A stretch of DNA of 64,000 nucleotides, from contig NZ_FNJH01000007.1 of the NCBI RefSeq assembly GCF_900103225.1, forward strand, positions 201,690 through 265,689. The letters are read 5' to 3'. The notes below the pieces were generated by a model that was not told where the DNA came from, searched no databases, and worked only from the letters and a program-made list of their open reading frames with translations. Position 1 is the stretch's first letter, and every line of letters begins with the position of its first letter. A program made the translations under genes and the position numbers. Shown one piece after another: positions 50,448 to 59,555 of this stretch. This stretch comes from Pseudomonas congelans (GTDB lineage: Bacteria > Pseudomonadota > Gammaproteobacteria > Pseudomonadales > Pseudomonadaceae).

Positions 50448-51280
50448 GTGTGCCAACCGTACTGGAAAAGATCCTTGCCCGAAAGGCCGAGGAAATCGCG
50501 GCTCGTCGTGCAATGGTGAGCCTGACCGAGCTTGAACAACAGGCCGCCCAGGCCGACGCGCCACGTGGCTTTGCCAAGGCATTGATCGCTCAGGCCAAGG
50601 CAAAGCAGCCCGCCGTTATCGCGGAAATCAAGAAGGCTTCGCCGAGCAAGGGTGTCATCCGCGAACACTTCCTGCCGGGCGAGATCGCCAGAAGTTATCA
50701 GGCCGGTGGCGCGACCTGTCTGTCGGTGCTGACCGACGTGGACTTCTTTCAGGGCTCCGATGCCTATTTGCAGGAGGCCCGTGCGGCGTGCAACCTGCCG
50801 GTGATCCGCAAGGATTTCATGATCGACCCCTATCAGGTGGTCGAAGCACGTGCCCTGGGCGCTGACTGCATTCTGCTGATCGTGTCGGCACTGGATGACG
50901 TGCAGATGGCTGAACTGGCTGCTGTTGCCAAAAGCTTGAATCTGGATGTGCTGGTCGAGGTGCACGATGGCGATGAGCTGGAGCGCGCGCTCAAGACGCT
51001 CGATACGCCGCTGGTGGGCATCAACAATCGCAACCTGCACACGTTTGAAGTGAGCCTGGAAACCACGCTGGACTTGCTGCCGCGTATCCCGCGTGATCGC
51101 CTGGTCGTGACCGAAAGCGGCATTCTCAACCGTGCGGATGTCGAGCTGATGGAAATCAGCGATGTCTATTCGTTTCTGGTGGGTGAGGCTTTCATGCGTG
51201 CTGAACACCCTGGCGCCGAGCTGCAGCGGTTGTTCTTCCCTGAGCGCAAGATTGCGGTAAGCGCTTCGTCCGGCGACTGA
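50444..51280 (+). CDS. trpC: Indole-3-glycerol phosphate synthase
   Basis: A 278-residue TIM-barrel TrpC with AEIKKASPSKG and the C-terminal ESGI segment before the phosphate site. Monofunctional, with no TrpF domain fused. ATG overlaps the trpD stop with GGAG upstream. Confidence 0.97.
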   Translation: MSVPTVLEKILARKAEEIAARRAMVSLTELEQQAAQADAPRGFAKALIAQAKAKQPAVIAEIKKASPSKGVIREHFLPGEIARSYQAGGATCLSVLTDVDFFQGSDAYLQEARAACNLPVIRKDFMIDPYQVVEARALGADCILLIVSALDDVQMAELAAVAKSLNLDVLVEVHDGDELERALKTLDTPLVGINNRNLHTFEVSLETTLDLLPRIPRDRLVVTESGILNRADVELMEISDVYSFLVGEAFMRAEHPGAELQRLFFPERKIAVSASSGD

Positions 51281-51305
51281 GCTGAACACCTTTCCGAGGT
51301 CCTGC

Positions 51306-52001
51306 ATGCAAGACTCGATCATCGACATCTGTGTCGAACAAGGCCTGCAGGCCGAGCAGGATCTTCTGGCGTCGGTATGCTCCGGGGCGGCAGATCACGG
51401 GCTGCTATTCTGGCGGCCCAATGATCGCGCGCTGGTCATGCCACGGCGGATGAGCCGGTTACCGGGGTTTGCCGAAGCCAGCGAGACCCTGTCGGACAAT
51501 GCATGGCCCGTCCTCTTGCGTGAAACCGGCGGCGAGCCGGTGCCACAGTCCTGCGCCACGCTGAATATCGCGCTGGTCTATGCGCAACCGCACACTGACG
51601 TTGATCGTGACCGCATAGAAACCGCCTACCTGCGATTGTGTCAGCCGATTCTCGATCTGTTGATCGAGTTGGGTGGTCAGGCTTCACTGGGTGAGGTGGC
51701 AGGCGCATTCTGCGACGGCCGCTTCAACGTCAATCTCGACGGTCGCAAGATGGTTGGAACGGCTCAGCGCTGGCGTCAGAGTCAGGGCGGAACGCGTCCT
51801 GTAGTGCTGGCGCATGGTGCTTTGCTGCTGGATAACGAGCGCGTTCAGATGGCGGCCGCGGTAAACCGCTTCAATGAGCTGTGCGAGCTTGAGCCGCGTG
51901 TTCAGGCCGCAAGCCACATTGCCCTGTACGAAGCGTTTCCGGGCGCTGACGTCCTGGGGCGCTTGGCGCAGGCTTACCGGAAGCTGCTCGCCGGGCTCTG
52001 A
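51306..52001 (+). CDS. Lipoate-protein ligase family protein (LplA-like)
   Basis: A 231-residue BPL/LplA/LipB-fold protein. The pattern SCATLNIALVYAQP and FCDGRFNVNLDGRKMVGTAQRW, with the lysine-bearing KMVGTAQ strand, is that of lipoate ligases and octanoyltransferase relatives. In the pseudomonad trpGDC region a lipoate ligase-like gene sits before vfr. Substrate (free lipoate or octanoyl transfer) cannot be told. Starts 25 bases after trpC with GAGGT. Confidence 0.8.
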   Translation: MQDSIIDICVEQGLQAEQDLLASVCSGAADHGLLFWRPNDRALVMPRRMSRLPGFAEASETLSDNAWPVLLRETGGEPVPQSCATLNIALVYAQPHTDVDRDRIETAYLRLCQPILDLLIELGGQASLGEVAGAFCDGRFNVNLDGRKMVGTAQRWRQSQGGTRPVVLAHGALLLDNERVQMAAAVNRFNELCELEPRVQAASHIALYEAFPGADVLGRLAQAYRKLLAGL

Positions 52002-52012
52002 ATACCAAGGGC

Positions 52013-52657
52013 TCAGCGTGTCCCGTAGACCACCATGGTCTTTCCTTTGACGTTGACCAGGCTCTGTTCTTCAAGTGCCTTGAGCACGCGTCCGACCATT
52101 TCCCTCGAGCAGCCGACGATGCGACCGATTTCCTGTCGGGTAATCTTGATCTGCATGCCGTCCGGGTGAGTCATTGCATCCGGCTGCTTGCACAGTTCGA
52201 GCAACGTGCGAGCCACTCGCCCGGTGACATCGAGGAACGCCAGATCACCTACCTTGCGCGTTGTATTGCGCAGGCGCTCGGCCATCTGGCTGCCAAGCGC
52301 ATACAGAATTTCCGGTTCTTGCCTGGTGAGCTCGCGGAACGCGTCATATGAAATCTCGGCCACTTCGCACTCGGTCTTGGCTCGCACCCAGGCGCTGCGC
52401 ACGGACTCCTTTCCCTGGTGCTCGAACAGGCCCAGTTCGCCGAAAAAATCCCCGCTGTTGAGGTAGGCGACGATCATCTCCCGACGCTCGTCATCCTCGA
52501 TCAGGACCGTGACTGAGCCCTTGAGGATCAGAAACAACGACTCGGAGCGCTCACCGGCATTGATGATGTTGGTTTTCGCGGGGCAGCGGCGGCGTTCTGC
52601 ATGGGGCAGCAGCTTGTCCAGACTGTTTGCGTTGGGCGTAAAGGTTATTGCGACCAT
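52013..52657 (-). CDS. vfr: cAMP-responsive transcription regulator Vfr (CRP family)
   Basis: A 214-residue CRP-family regulator: cyclic-nucleotide domain (about 20-125; GDFFGELGLFE with conserved Glu, and VRSAWVRA with the phosphate-binding Arg-Ser), C-helix, and HTH (TRQEIGRIVGCSREMVGRVLK). In P. aeruginosa Vfr controls virulence and quorum sensing. Convergent with the preceding gene, 11 bases apart. Confidence 0.96.
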   Translation of the reverse strand: MVAITFTPNANSLDKLLPHAERRRCPAKTNIINAGERSESLFLILKGSVTVLIEDDERREMIVAYLNSGDFFGELGLFEHQGKESVRSAWVRAKTECEVAEISYDAFRELTRQEPEILYALGSQMAERLRNTTRKVGDLAFLDVTGRVARTLLELCKQPDAMTHPDGMQIKITRQEIGRIVGCSREMVGRVLKALEEQSLVNVKGKTMVVYGTR

Positions 52658-52744
52658 GCGAGACTTCCGAAATAAGGTGTATGGCCAAATGGCATACCTG
52701 TAGGTATCGGCTGCGCCTTTATTCTCGCCAGCTTTTCCAGACGT

Positions 52745-52783
52745 GTAGGAAGCTATTTGCGAACATTCCTACGCGTTTCCTAC
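52745..52783. promoter_or_regulatory. Repeated TTCCTAC half-sites between vfr and the OsmC gene
   Basis: GTAGGAA (52745-52751), TTCCTAC (52766-52772) and TTCCTAC (52777-52783). The first two form an inverted repeat. Lies between two divergent genes, as an operator would. Binder unknown; similar word at 28931. Confidence 0.4.
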
Positions 52784-52860
52784 AAAAAGGCATTTCTTCC
52801 GGGCAGCTTTTGGCCCTGTGCTAAGCTGGCGACCCCTTTTTTTACAGTGGAGTCTTGGCG

Positions 52861-53283
52861 ATGAAGGCACGCATCCAATGGGCTGGCGAAGCCATGTTCC
52901 TCGGCGAATCCGGTAGCGGTCATGTGGTGGTAATGGACGGTCCGCCGGAGAGCGGTGGTCGCAACCTGGGTGTACGCCCGATGGAAATGGTCTTGATCGG
53001 TCTGGGTGGCTGCAGCAACTTTGACGTTGTGAGCATTTTGAAAAAGTCACGCCAACCCGTGGAAAGCTGCGAGGCGTTTCTGGATGCCGAGCGTGCCGAT
53101 GAAGACCCGAAAGTGTTCACCAAAATCCACCTGCACTTCGTCGTCAAGGGACGCGGGTTGAAAGAGGCACAGGTCAAGCGAGCCATCGAACTGTCCGCAG
53201 AGAAGTATTGCTCTGCCTCGATCATGCTCGGTAACGCGGGTGTGAAGATCACTCACGATTATGAAATTGTCGAACTGGGCTGA
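52861..53283 (+). CDS. OsmC/YhfA family protein
   Basis: A 140-residue OsmC-like protein with the two redox cysteines in GGCSNFD and KYCSASIML. OsmC relatives are thiol peroxidases; the YhfA branch lacks a proven activity. ATG 52861 is used rather than the TTG two codons earlier. Divergent from vfr, as in other pseudomonads. Confidence 0.9.
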   Translation: MKARIQWAGEAMFLGESGSGHVVVMDGPPESGGRNLGVRPMEMVLIGLGGCSNFDVVSILKKSRQPVESCEAFLDAERADEDPKVFTKIHLHFVVKGRGLKEAQVKRAIELSAEKYCSASIMLGNAGVKITHDYEIVELG

Positions 53284-53525
53284 ACGCCAGACATCCAACG
53301 ATCATAAAAACGGCGCACACTCTGGCAGACGGCTTCGGACGTCTGCATAATGCGCCACTTTTTACGGGCGCAGCATGTATTGGTTTTCTGCTGCCGGTCC
53401 GAACAGACAACCAAAATCGCCAACGCGAAGAGGTGTTAACCGTCCTACGCAGATGAGCCGGGCTCACCTGACGGGCATGCTTGATCACGCGGCTGGCGCC
53501 GCACCCATATAGAGAGTTTTTAACG

Positions 53526-54320
53526 GTGAAAAGCAAACTCAAGCTCCACGGGTTCAATAACCTGACAAAGACCTTGAGCTTCAACATTTATGACATCTGC
53601 TATGCGGAAACCCCGCAGGACCAGCAGGCGTATGTCGAGTACATCAACAGTGTGTACGACGCAGAACGCCTGACGCGGATTCTGACTGATGTTGTCGATA
53701 TCATTGGTGCCAACATCCTGAACATTGCGCGTCAGGATTACGATCCACAAGGTGCCAGTGTGACCATTCTGATCTCGGAGCAGCCGGTGACGCCTACCGA
53801 AAGCCAGATCGAAGAGTCGCCAGGTCCACTGCCGGAAACCATCCTGGCGCACCTGGACAAGAGCCACATCACGGTCCACACCTATCCGGAAATTCATCCG
53901 GTTGACGGTATTGCCACCTTCCGCGTGGATATCGATGTGTCGACCTGTGGCGTTATTTCACCGCTCAAGGCGTTGAACTACCTGATCCATAAGTTCGAGT
54001 CGGATATCGTGACGGTCGACTATCGCGTGCGCGGCTTTACCCGTGACGTGGAAGGCAAGAAGCACTTCATCGACCATGAGATCAACTCGATCCAGAACTA
54101 CCTCTCCGAAGACACGCGCAACGGTTACCAGATGACCGACGTGAACGTGTATCAGGAAAACCTGTTCCACACCAAGATGCTGCTCAAGCAGTTCGAACTG
54201 GACAACTACCTGTTTGGCGATGCCACCAGTAACTTGTCTCCCGAGCAGCGCGAGCAAGTGACCGCCAAGGTCAAACACGAAATGCTGGAAATCTTCTACG
54301 GCCGCAACGTAGCCGTATAA
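53526..54320 (+). CDS. speD: S-adenosylmethionine decarboxylase proenzyme
   Basis: A 264-residue SpeD of the E. coli class. Self-cleavage serine at Ser113 (DKSHITVHTYPE), which becomes the pyruvoyl cofactor, and catalytic Cys141 in VSTCGVISP. It makes decarboxylated SAM for spermidine. Start is GTG at 53526; length equals the family's 264. A strong terminator follows. The 242-base gap before it (53284-53525) shows no gene. Confidence 0.96.
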   Translation: MKSKLKLHGFNNLTKTLSFNIYDICYAETPQDQQAYVEYINSVYDAERLTRILTDVVDIIGANILNIARQDYDPQGASVTILISEQPVTPTESQIEESPGPLPETILAHLDKSHITVHTYPEIHPVDGIATFRVDIDVSTCGVISPLKALNYLIHKFESDIVTVDYRVRGFTRDVEGKKHFIDHEINSIQNYLSEDTRNGYQMTDVNVYQENLFHTKMLLKQFELDNYLFGDATSNLSPEQREQVTAKVKHEMLEIFYGRNVAV

Positions 54321-54340
54321 ACCCGGATTCCGGACATTAA

Positions 54341-54368
54341 AAAGGCGCCTGATGCAGGCGCCTTTTTT
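54341..54368. terminator. Bidirectional terminator between speD and coq7
   Basis: AAAGGCGCCTG-ATG-CAGGCGCCTTTTTT: A-run and T-run flank an 8-bp GC stem, so it can stop both converging genes. Confidence 0.92.
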
Positions 54369-54390
54369 ATGGGCTTTGTATACGCAATCG

Positions 54391-55038
54391 TCAGATGCGA
54401 TAAGTCGACTTGGTCATGACCTTGGCCAGTACACTCATGCCGAACTTGACCGGTGCCGGGAAGCGAAAACCGCCTGCCTCCAGCGCGGACTCAGCGTGGT
54501 GTTCTTCATCGCTGAGCATCTGTTGCAGGATAGCCCGGGACTTTCCGTCTTCGGTCGGCAGTTGCTCCAGATGTTCAGCCAGGTGCTTGCAGACCTGATC
54601 TTCGGTCGCCGCGACGAACCCCAGGCTGACCCGGTCGCTGATAACCCCGGCTACTGCGCCCATCCCGAAAGACAGGCTGTAGAACAGCGGGTTCAGCACA
54701 CTGGTATGGCTGCCAAGCTGATGAATGCGCTGTTCGCACCAGACCAGATGATCGATTTCTTCTTCAGCCGCACGCTCCATCGCCTTGCGCACCTTGGGCA
54801 GCTTTGCCGTCAGCGCCTGGCCCTGATAAAGCGCTTGGGCGCAGACTTCGCCAGTATGGTTGATGCGCATCAGGCCCGCGACGTGGCGCGTGTCGACTTC
54901 GCTCATCTTGTGTTCGGGCTGAACAACGGCAGGGGAAGGGCGCTGCGAGTGCGCGCTGGACGGCAGCAATGTGCGCATCGCGCTGTCGGCTTGCAGTAAC
55001 AGACGGTCGAGGGGAGAGTATTGACGTTCGGTAGCCAT
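54391..55038 (-). CDS. coq7: 2-nonaprenyl-3-methyl-6-methoxy-1,4-benzoquinol hydroxylase (Coq7)
   Basis: A 215-residue di-iron hydroxylase of ubiquinone synthesis; ferritin-like iron ligands are visible in RINHTGEVCAQ, EEEIDHLVWCE and the C-terminal DEEHHAE. It replaces UbiF in pseudomonads. GGAGG precedes ATG 55038. Confidence 0.96.
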   Translation of the reverse strand: MATERQYSPLDRLLLQADSAMRTLLPSSAHSQRPSPAVVQPEHKMSEVDTRHVAGLMRINHTGEVCAQALYQGQALTAKLPKVRKAMERAAEEEIDHLVWCEQRIHQLGSHTSVLNPLFYSLSFGMGAVAGVISDRVSLGFVAATEDQVCKHLAEHLEQLPTEDGKSRAILQQMLSDEEHHAESALEAGGFRFPAPVKFGMSVLAKVMTKSTYRI

Positions 55039-55159
55039 GGGCACCTCCGGAAGATCATGCGGGCAGTTTACCCGAATCGGCCGGAGCGGGCAGGGCTTGT
55101 GTTGGCCGACCAGCGCTGATCACACGCGCTGGTCGGCCGGCAAGCCCGAAAACGCTGGC

Positions 55160-55498
55160 TCAGCCCGGTGGCCAGTTCATCTGACGCTGACCGAGCACGT
55201 GCATGTGGATGTGGTAGACGGTCTGCCCGCCCAGCTCATTGCAGTTCATCACTACGCGGAAGCCTTCTTCGCAGCCCAGCTCGAGGGCCAGACGCTGCGC
55301 CGTGAACAGAATATGTCCGGCCAGGCCTTTGTCTTCCTCGGTCAGATCGTTCAGGGTGCGGATAGGCTTTTTCGGGATCACCAGAAAATGCACGGGTGCC
55401 TGTGGGGCGATGTCGTGAAAGGCCAGTACCTGATCATCTTCATAGATGATCTTTGCCGGGATTTCCCGATTGATGATCTTGGTAAACAAAGTGTCCAC
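55160..55498 (-). CDS. HIT family nucleotide-binding protein (HinT-like)
   Basis: A 112-residue histidine-triad protein with HIHMHV (H96, H98, H100). HinT enzymes cleave nucleoside phosphoramidates. Starts MDTLFTKIINREIPAKIIYED, typical of the family. The gene stands alone between coq7 and the SDR. Confidence 0.94.
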   Translation of the reverse strand: MDTLFTKIINREIPAKIIYEDDQVLAFHDIAPQAPVHFLVIPKKPIRTLNDLTEEDKGLAGHILFTAQRLALELGCEEGFRVVMNCNELGGQTVYHIHMHVLGQRQMNWPPG

Positions 55499-55601
55499 AG
55501 CCGTTTGCTCCTTGTCGGTTGATGGTCGTCACAGGGTATCGCTGTGCTTCAGCGCGTCCGAGTGTACTGAGCAAGACGCGGCTCGCCCAGCCGTTTGTCG
55601 G

Positions 55602-56378
55602 TCAGCGCGGGCAGTATTTCTTGTTGATGTAGCCACTGATCTGGCGAGCCAGCCAGCGTGAAACCAGGCGCGGGCTGAGCGTCCACAATCGGTTACTGAA
55701 ACCGGGAGTGATCACTGCGCGGTTTTTTGCCAGTGCGCGAACGGTATACAGCGCCACTTCTTCGGGGCTCATCAGGTTATCGACATTGACCTGTAACTGC
55801 GCAGTGCGAAAAAAAGCTGTCCTGGTCGGACCGGGGCACAGCACCGAGACCTTCACCCCGGCTTTTTTCACTTCCTCGCGCAACCCTTCGGAAAAATGCA
55901 GCACATAAGCCTTGCTGGCGTAGTAGGTGCTCATCCATGGCCCAGGCTGGAACGCAGCCACCGAGGCGATGTTGAGTATCTGGCCGCCGCCCTGAATGGC
56001 CATCAGATTGCCTACTGTGTGGCACAGGCGAGTCAGCGCCAGAATGTTCAGGTCGATCAGATCCTGTTCGGCGCTCCATTCCTGAGCCAGAAAAGGCCCG
56101 CACGTGCCGATGCCCGCAGCGTTGACCAGCAGATCAATCTGGTGAGCACCATCTTCCAGCTCCAGCAGAAATCCCGAGAGTCTCAGTGGCTCGCCCAGAT
56201 CGCATGCTCGAAACAGCACTTCCACGCCAAAACGCTGAGTCAACTCCAGTGCAATTGTTTCCAGCAGATCGCGCTGGCGGGCGACCAGGATCAGGTTGCG
56301 ACCGCGACGTGCCAGGGCTTCGGCCATCGCCAGGCCTATGCCGCTGGACGCGCCGGTGATCAGGGCGTAACGGGTCAT
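55602..56378 (-). CDS. Short-chain dehydrogenase/reductase
   Basis: A 258-residue classical SDR: cofactor loop TGASSGIG (8-15), NAAG motif, catalytic Ser and YxxxK (YYASK). The C-terminal part after residue 190 resembles SDRs of the YqjQ/DltE-type. Start ATG 56378 has GGAG upstream. Substrate unknown. Confidence 0.88.
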   Translation of the reverse strand: MTRYALITGASSGIGLAMAEALARRGRNLILVARQRDLLETIALELTQRFGVEVLFRACDLGEPLRLSGFLLELEDGAHQIDLLVNAAGIGTCGPFLAQEWSAEQDLIDLNILALTRLCHTVGNLMAIQGGGQILNIASVAAFQPGPWMSTYYASKAYVLHFSEGLREEVKKAGVKVSVLCPGPTRTAFFRTAQLQVNVDNLMSPEEVALYTVRALAKNRAVITPGFSNRLWTLSPRLVSRWLARQISGYINKKYCPR

Positions 56379-56434
56379 GCATTTCTCCATTGAGCGTGTT
56401 GCGACCGGCAGTCTGCCGAACCGTGAGCAGTCTA

Positions 56435-57349
56435 TTACTTGTCGCTTTGTTCTTCGGGCTCTATGTTGACATCCGCTGGCGCGGTCAAGGCACTGTCACG
56501 GCTTTCTTCATCGTCATAGGGGAGCGATTGCTCGTATTCGTCGGTCTGCAATTCCAGCTCATCGCGCAGCATGCCTCCACCGCCAGCAGTAAGCCCGATC
56601 AGGACAATGGGGATGAGTAACACCCACAGAACAGCCAGAGTCTTCACACCCCGGGAATTCGCTGGCGGCGGCGGGCCGAAAGCGTTGGGGCCTTTTGTTC
56701 CGGGCAGCAGGATCATCAGAAACGGGAAAACGCTGCCTACGAACGGCACTAAGGTCAGCAGCAGAAGCCAGCCCGACCAACCCAGATCATGCAGCCGCTG
56801 AACGCCGATCTGCGCGCCGATGACAGCGAATACGACGAGTACCACCGCCATCAGCAGACCGCCGGCGACCAGCGAGCCGTTCATGACCAGCAGGCACACA
56901 CCCACCAGCACCAGCGTCGCGGCGCTCAGGACCATGCTCCACGCCAAATAGCGCAAGCGCCCGATACGTCCATTGATACTCAAGACCTTCAGGGTCGAAT
57001 GAGCTGGCTGATCAGCGCCGACCTGTGCCTTTGGCGGTGCGTAGGGCGATATTTCCAGATGCGCGGGTTTGGGGGAGGGCTGGCTGACGACTTCATCCAG
57101 ACTCAGGCTGATTTCAATGTCAGGTTCGATACGTGCTTCGACGCCCGCATTGTTCAGCGCCTTCAGGTAGCGCTCCGCGTCCTGATACGGAATCCCGCGC
57201 TTGAGGGCAACGGGTTGACCACTGAACAGCTTCTGCACTGCAGACGGTTCGCTTTTGAACAGCCCCGCCAGATTGGCCTTTGCGGTGTCGAGCTCGACGC
57301 CTTCACGCACCTGCCCTTCAAATACGATCTTGAAGTGTGAATCGGCCAT
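56435..57349 (-). CDS. DUF805 membrane protein with N-terminal cytosolic domain
   Basis: A 304-residue protein: N-terminal about 85 residues with a repeated soluble fold (FKIVFEGQVREGVE...), then a DUF805 four-helix membrane part (about 120-245) with GRIGRLRYLAW and RLHDLGWSGW, and an acidic tail. Function unknown. Confidence 0.85.
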   Translation of the reverse strand: MADSHFKIVFEGQVREGVELDTAKANLAGLFKSEPSAVQKLFSGQPVALKRGIPYQDAERYLKALNNAGVEARIEPDIEISLSLDEVVSQPSPKPAHLEISPYAPPKAQVGADQPAHSTLKVLSINGRIGRLRYLAWSMVLSAATLVLVGVCLLVMNGSLVAGGLLMAVVLVVFAVIGAQIGVQRLHDLGWSGWLLLLTLVPFVGSVFPFLMILLPGTKGPNAFGPPPPANSRGVKTLAVLWVLLIPIVLIGLTAGGGGMLRDELELQTDEYEQSLPYDDEESRDSALTAPADVNIEPEEQSDK

Positions 57350-57447
57350 ACGGGGCTTCCTTGTCTTTAAGTGGAAAACAGTGCCGGGCGCCTGTCTGAG
57401 AAACAGCGCCCTGTCGCGTTACTGATGAGGCCGGGTGACGCTTGGCG

Positions 57448-57876
57448 TCAGAAGGGTTTGACGATCACCAGAATGACGATGGCGATCAGGATCAATACCG
57501 GGATTTCATTGAACCAGCGATAAAACACATGGCTGCGGCCATTCTCGCCACGGGCAAAGCGTTTGACCTGTGCGCCGCAGACGTGGTGATAGCCGATCAG
57601 CAGGACAACCAGCGCGAGCTTGGCGTGCATCCATCCCTGGCTGAAATAACCGCTGGCGTCGAAGCTGATCAGCCAGCCGCCGAAGACCAGCGTTGCGATC
57701 ATGGCCGGGGTCATGATGCCACGGTACAGCTTGCGCTCCATGACAACGAAACGCTCGCGGCTGACCGTGTCCTCACTCATCGAGTGATAGACGAACAGTC
57801 TTGGCAGATAGAACAGGGCTGCAAACCAGCAGACCATTGAAATGACATGAAGCGCCTTTATCCATAGATAGAGCAT
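57448..57876 (-). CDS. hemJ: Protoporphyrinogen oxidase HemJ
   Basis: A 142-residue integral membrane protein with four TM helices, the conserved His in IKALHVISMVCWFAALFYLP and the conserved R/K sites of HemJ. It oxidises protoporphyrinogen IX in haem synthesis in bacteria without HemG/HemY. Convergence with nothing; argC is divergent, 133 bases away. Confidence 0.9.
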   Translation of the reverse strand: MLYLWIKALHVISMVCWFAALFYLPRLFVYHSMSEDTVSRERFVVMERKLYRGIMTPAMIATLVFGGWLISFDASGYFSQGWMHAKLALVVLLIGYHHVCGAQVKRFARGENGRSHVFYRWFNEIPVLILIAIVILVIVKPF

Positions 57877-58009
57877 TTTTGATTATTCCCAGGTTCACGG
57901 TGGCCGAATAGTAGTGTCTTGTGCGCCCATACGTCACGTTGTCGGTTGTCGCAGAGGCGATAGGCTCCTATTATCGACCGCTTTCCAGTTGTTTCGTTGA
58001 GGGCAGGTT

Positions 58010-59044
58010 ATGGTCAAGGTCGGTATCGTCGGCGGCACGGGTTACACCGGGGTCGAGCTGCTGCGTCTGTTGGCACAGCATCCGCAGGCAGAAGTCGTGG
58101 TGATTACCTCGCGCTCGGAGGCCGGCATGCCAGTCGCCGACATGTATCCGAACCTGCGCGGGCACTACGACGGCCTCGCGTTCAGCGTGCCTGATGTGAA
58201 AACTCTGGGTGCCTGTGACGTCGTGTTCTTCGCTACGCCCCACGGTGTCGCTCATGCCCTGGCCGGTGAACTGCTCGAGGCAGGCACCAAGGTCATCGAC
58301 CTGTCTGCCGACTTCCGTCTGCAGGATCCGGTCGAATGGGCCAAGTGGTACGGCCAGCCGCATGGTGCTCCGCAACTGTTGCAGGACGCGGTGTACGGGC
58401 TGCCGGAAGTCAACCGCGAGCAGATCAGGAATGCGCGACTCATCGCCGTACCCGGCTGCTATCCGACCGCTACCCAGCTGGGCTTCCTGCCGCTGCTTGA
58501 AGCCGGTATTGCCGACAACTCCCGTCTGATTGCCGACTGCAAATCCGGCGTGAGCGGTGCGGGACGTGGCCTGAACATCGGTTCGCTGTACTCGGAAGCC
58601 AATGAAAGCTTCAAGGCCTACGCTGTGAAGGGCCACCGTCACCTGCCGGAGATCACCCAGGGGTTGCGTCGCGCTGCGGCTGGGGACGTCGGCCTGACGT
58701 TCGTTCCACATCTGGTGCCAATGATTCGCGGCATTCACTCCACGCTCTATGCAACGGTCACTGATCGCTCGGTTGACCTGCAGGCACTGTTCGAGAAGCG
58801 CTACGCCGACGAGCCGTTCGTGGATGTGATGCCGGCGGGCAGCCATCCCGAAACCCGCAGTGTGCGTGGCGCCAACGTTTGCCGTATCGCAGTGCATCGT
58901 CCACAGGGTGGCGATCTGGTCGTCGTGCTTTCAGTGATCGACAATCTGGTCAAAGGTGCGTCAGGTCAGGCGGTGCAGAACATGAACATCCTGTTCGGCC
59001 TTGATGAGCGCGCCGGGTTGTCTCATGCGGGCATGATGCCGTAA
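58010..59044 (+). CDS. argC: N-acetyl-gamma-glutamyl-phosphate reductase
   Basis: A 344-residue ArgC: NADP loop VGGTGYTGVELLR and catalytic Cys in PGCYPTATQL. Arginine synthesis step 3. GGGCAGG precedes the ATG. Confidence 0.97.
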   Translation: MVKVGIVGGTGYTGVELLRLLAQHPQAEVVVITSRSEAGMPVADMYPNLRGHYDGLAFSVPDVKTLGACDVVFFATPHGVAHALAGELLEAGTKVIDLSADFRLQDPVEWAKWYGQPHGAPQLLQDAVYGLPEVNREQIRNARLIAVPGCYPTATQLGFLPLLEAGIADNSRLIADCKSGVSGAGRGLNIGSLYSEANESFKAYAVKGHRHLPEITQGLRRAAAGDVGLTFVPHLVPMIRGIHSTLYATVTDRSVDLQALFEKRYADEPFVDVMPAGSHPETRSVRGANVCRIAVHRPQGGDLVVVLSVIDNLVKGASGQAVQNMNILFGLDERAGLSHAGMMP

Positions 59045-59068
59045 GCACTGCCGCCGTCCAGCAAATAG

Positions 59069-59098
59069 TTGACCGATTTTCTAGGAGAAGCGGATAAT
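59069..59098 (+). promoter_or_regulatory. erpA promoter
   Basis: TTGACC (59069-59074), 18 bases, GATAAT (59093-59098). A GCCGTC/GACGGC hairpin (59099-59122) follows in the leader. Confidence 0.55.
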
Positions 59099-59143
59099 GC
59101 CGTCATTACGCATTACGACGGCTAACGCCGGGAGATATCTGAC

Positions 59144-59494
59144 ATGAGTGTCGAATCCTTCACGCCTACCGCTTTGGAGTTCACTCCAAATGCAGCGCAC
59201 AAGGTGAAAACCCTGGTCGACGAAGAGGGCAATGATCGTCTCAAACTGCGTGTATTCGTTACAGGTGGCGGTTGCTCAGGTTTTCAGTACGGTTTTACCT
59301 TCGATGAAGATGTAGCAGACGATGACACCATCGTCGAGCGCGAGGGCGTAAGCCTGGTTGTCGATCCGATGAGCTTTCAATACCTGGCCGGCGCAGAAGT
59401 CGATTATCAGGAAGGGCTTGAAGGGTCGCGATTCGTGATCAAGAACCCGAATGCCTCCACAACCTGTGGCTGTGGCTCCTCGTTCTCGATCTGA
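59144..59494 (+). CDS. erpA: Iron-sulfur cluster insertion protein ErpA
   Basis: A 116-residue A-type carrier with the three cluster cysteines: C44 (GGGCSGF), C108 and C110 (TTCGCGSS). It delivers [4Fe-4S] clusters to targets such as IspG. Followed by a strong terminator. Confidence 0.96.
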   Translation: MSVESFTPTALEFTPNAAHKVKTLVDEEGNDRLKLRVFVTGGGCSGFQYGFTFDEDVADDDTIVEREGVSLVVDPMSFQYLAGAEVDYQEGLEGSRFVIKNPNASTTCGCGSSFSI

Positions 59495-59512
59495 TCGAAG
59501 CTTGCTGTAAAC

Positions 59513-59540
59513 AAAAACGCCGCTCATTGAGCGGCGTTTT
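59513..59540. terminator. Bidirectional terminator between erpA and anmK
   Basis: AACGCCGCTCA-T-TGAGCGGCGTT with A-run before and T-run after; serves both converging genes. Confidence 0.92.
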
Positions 59541-59555
59541 GCATTGCAGCAGGTG

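Noticed and set aside
48750..50603. Long open frame (617 codons) on the minus strand opposite trpG-trpD
   Set aside because: Shadow of two well-identified trp genes.
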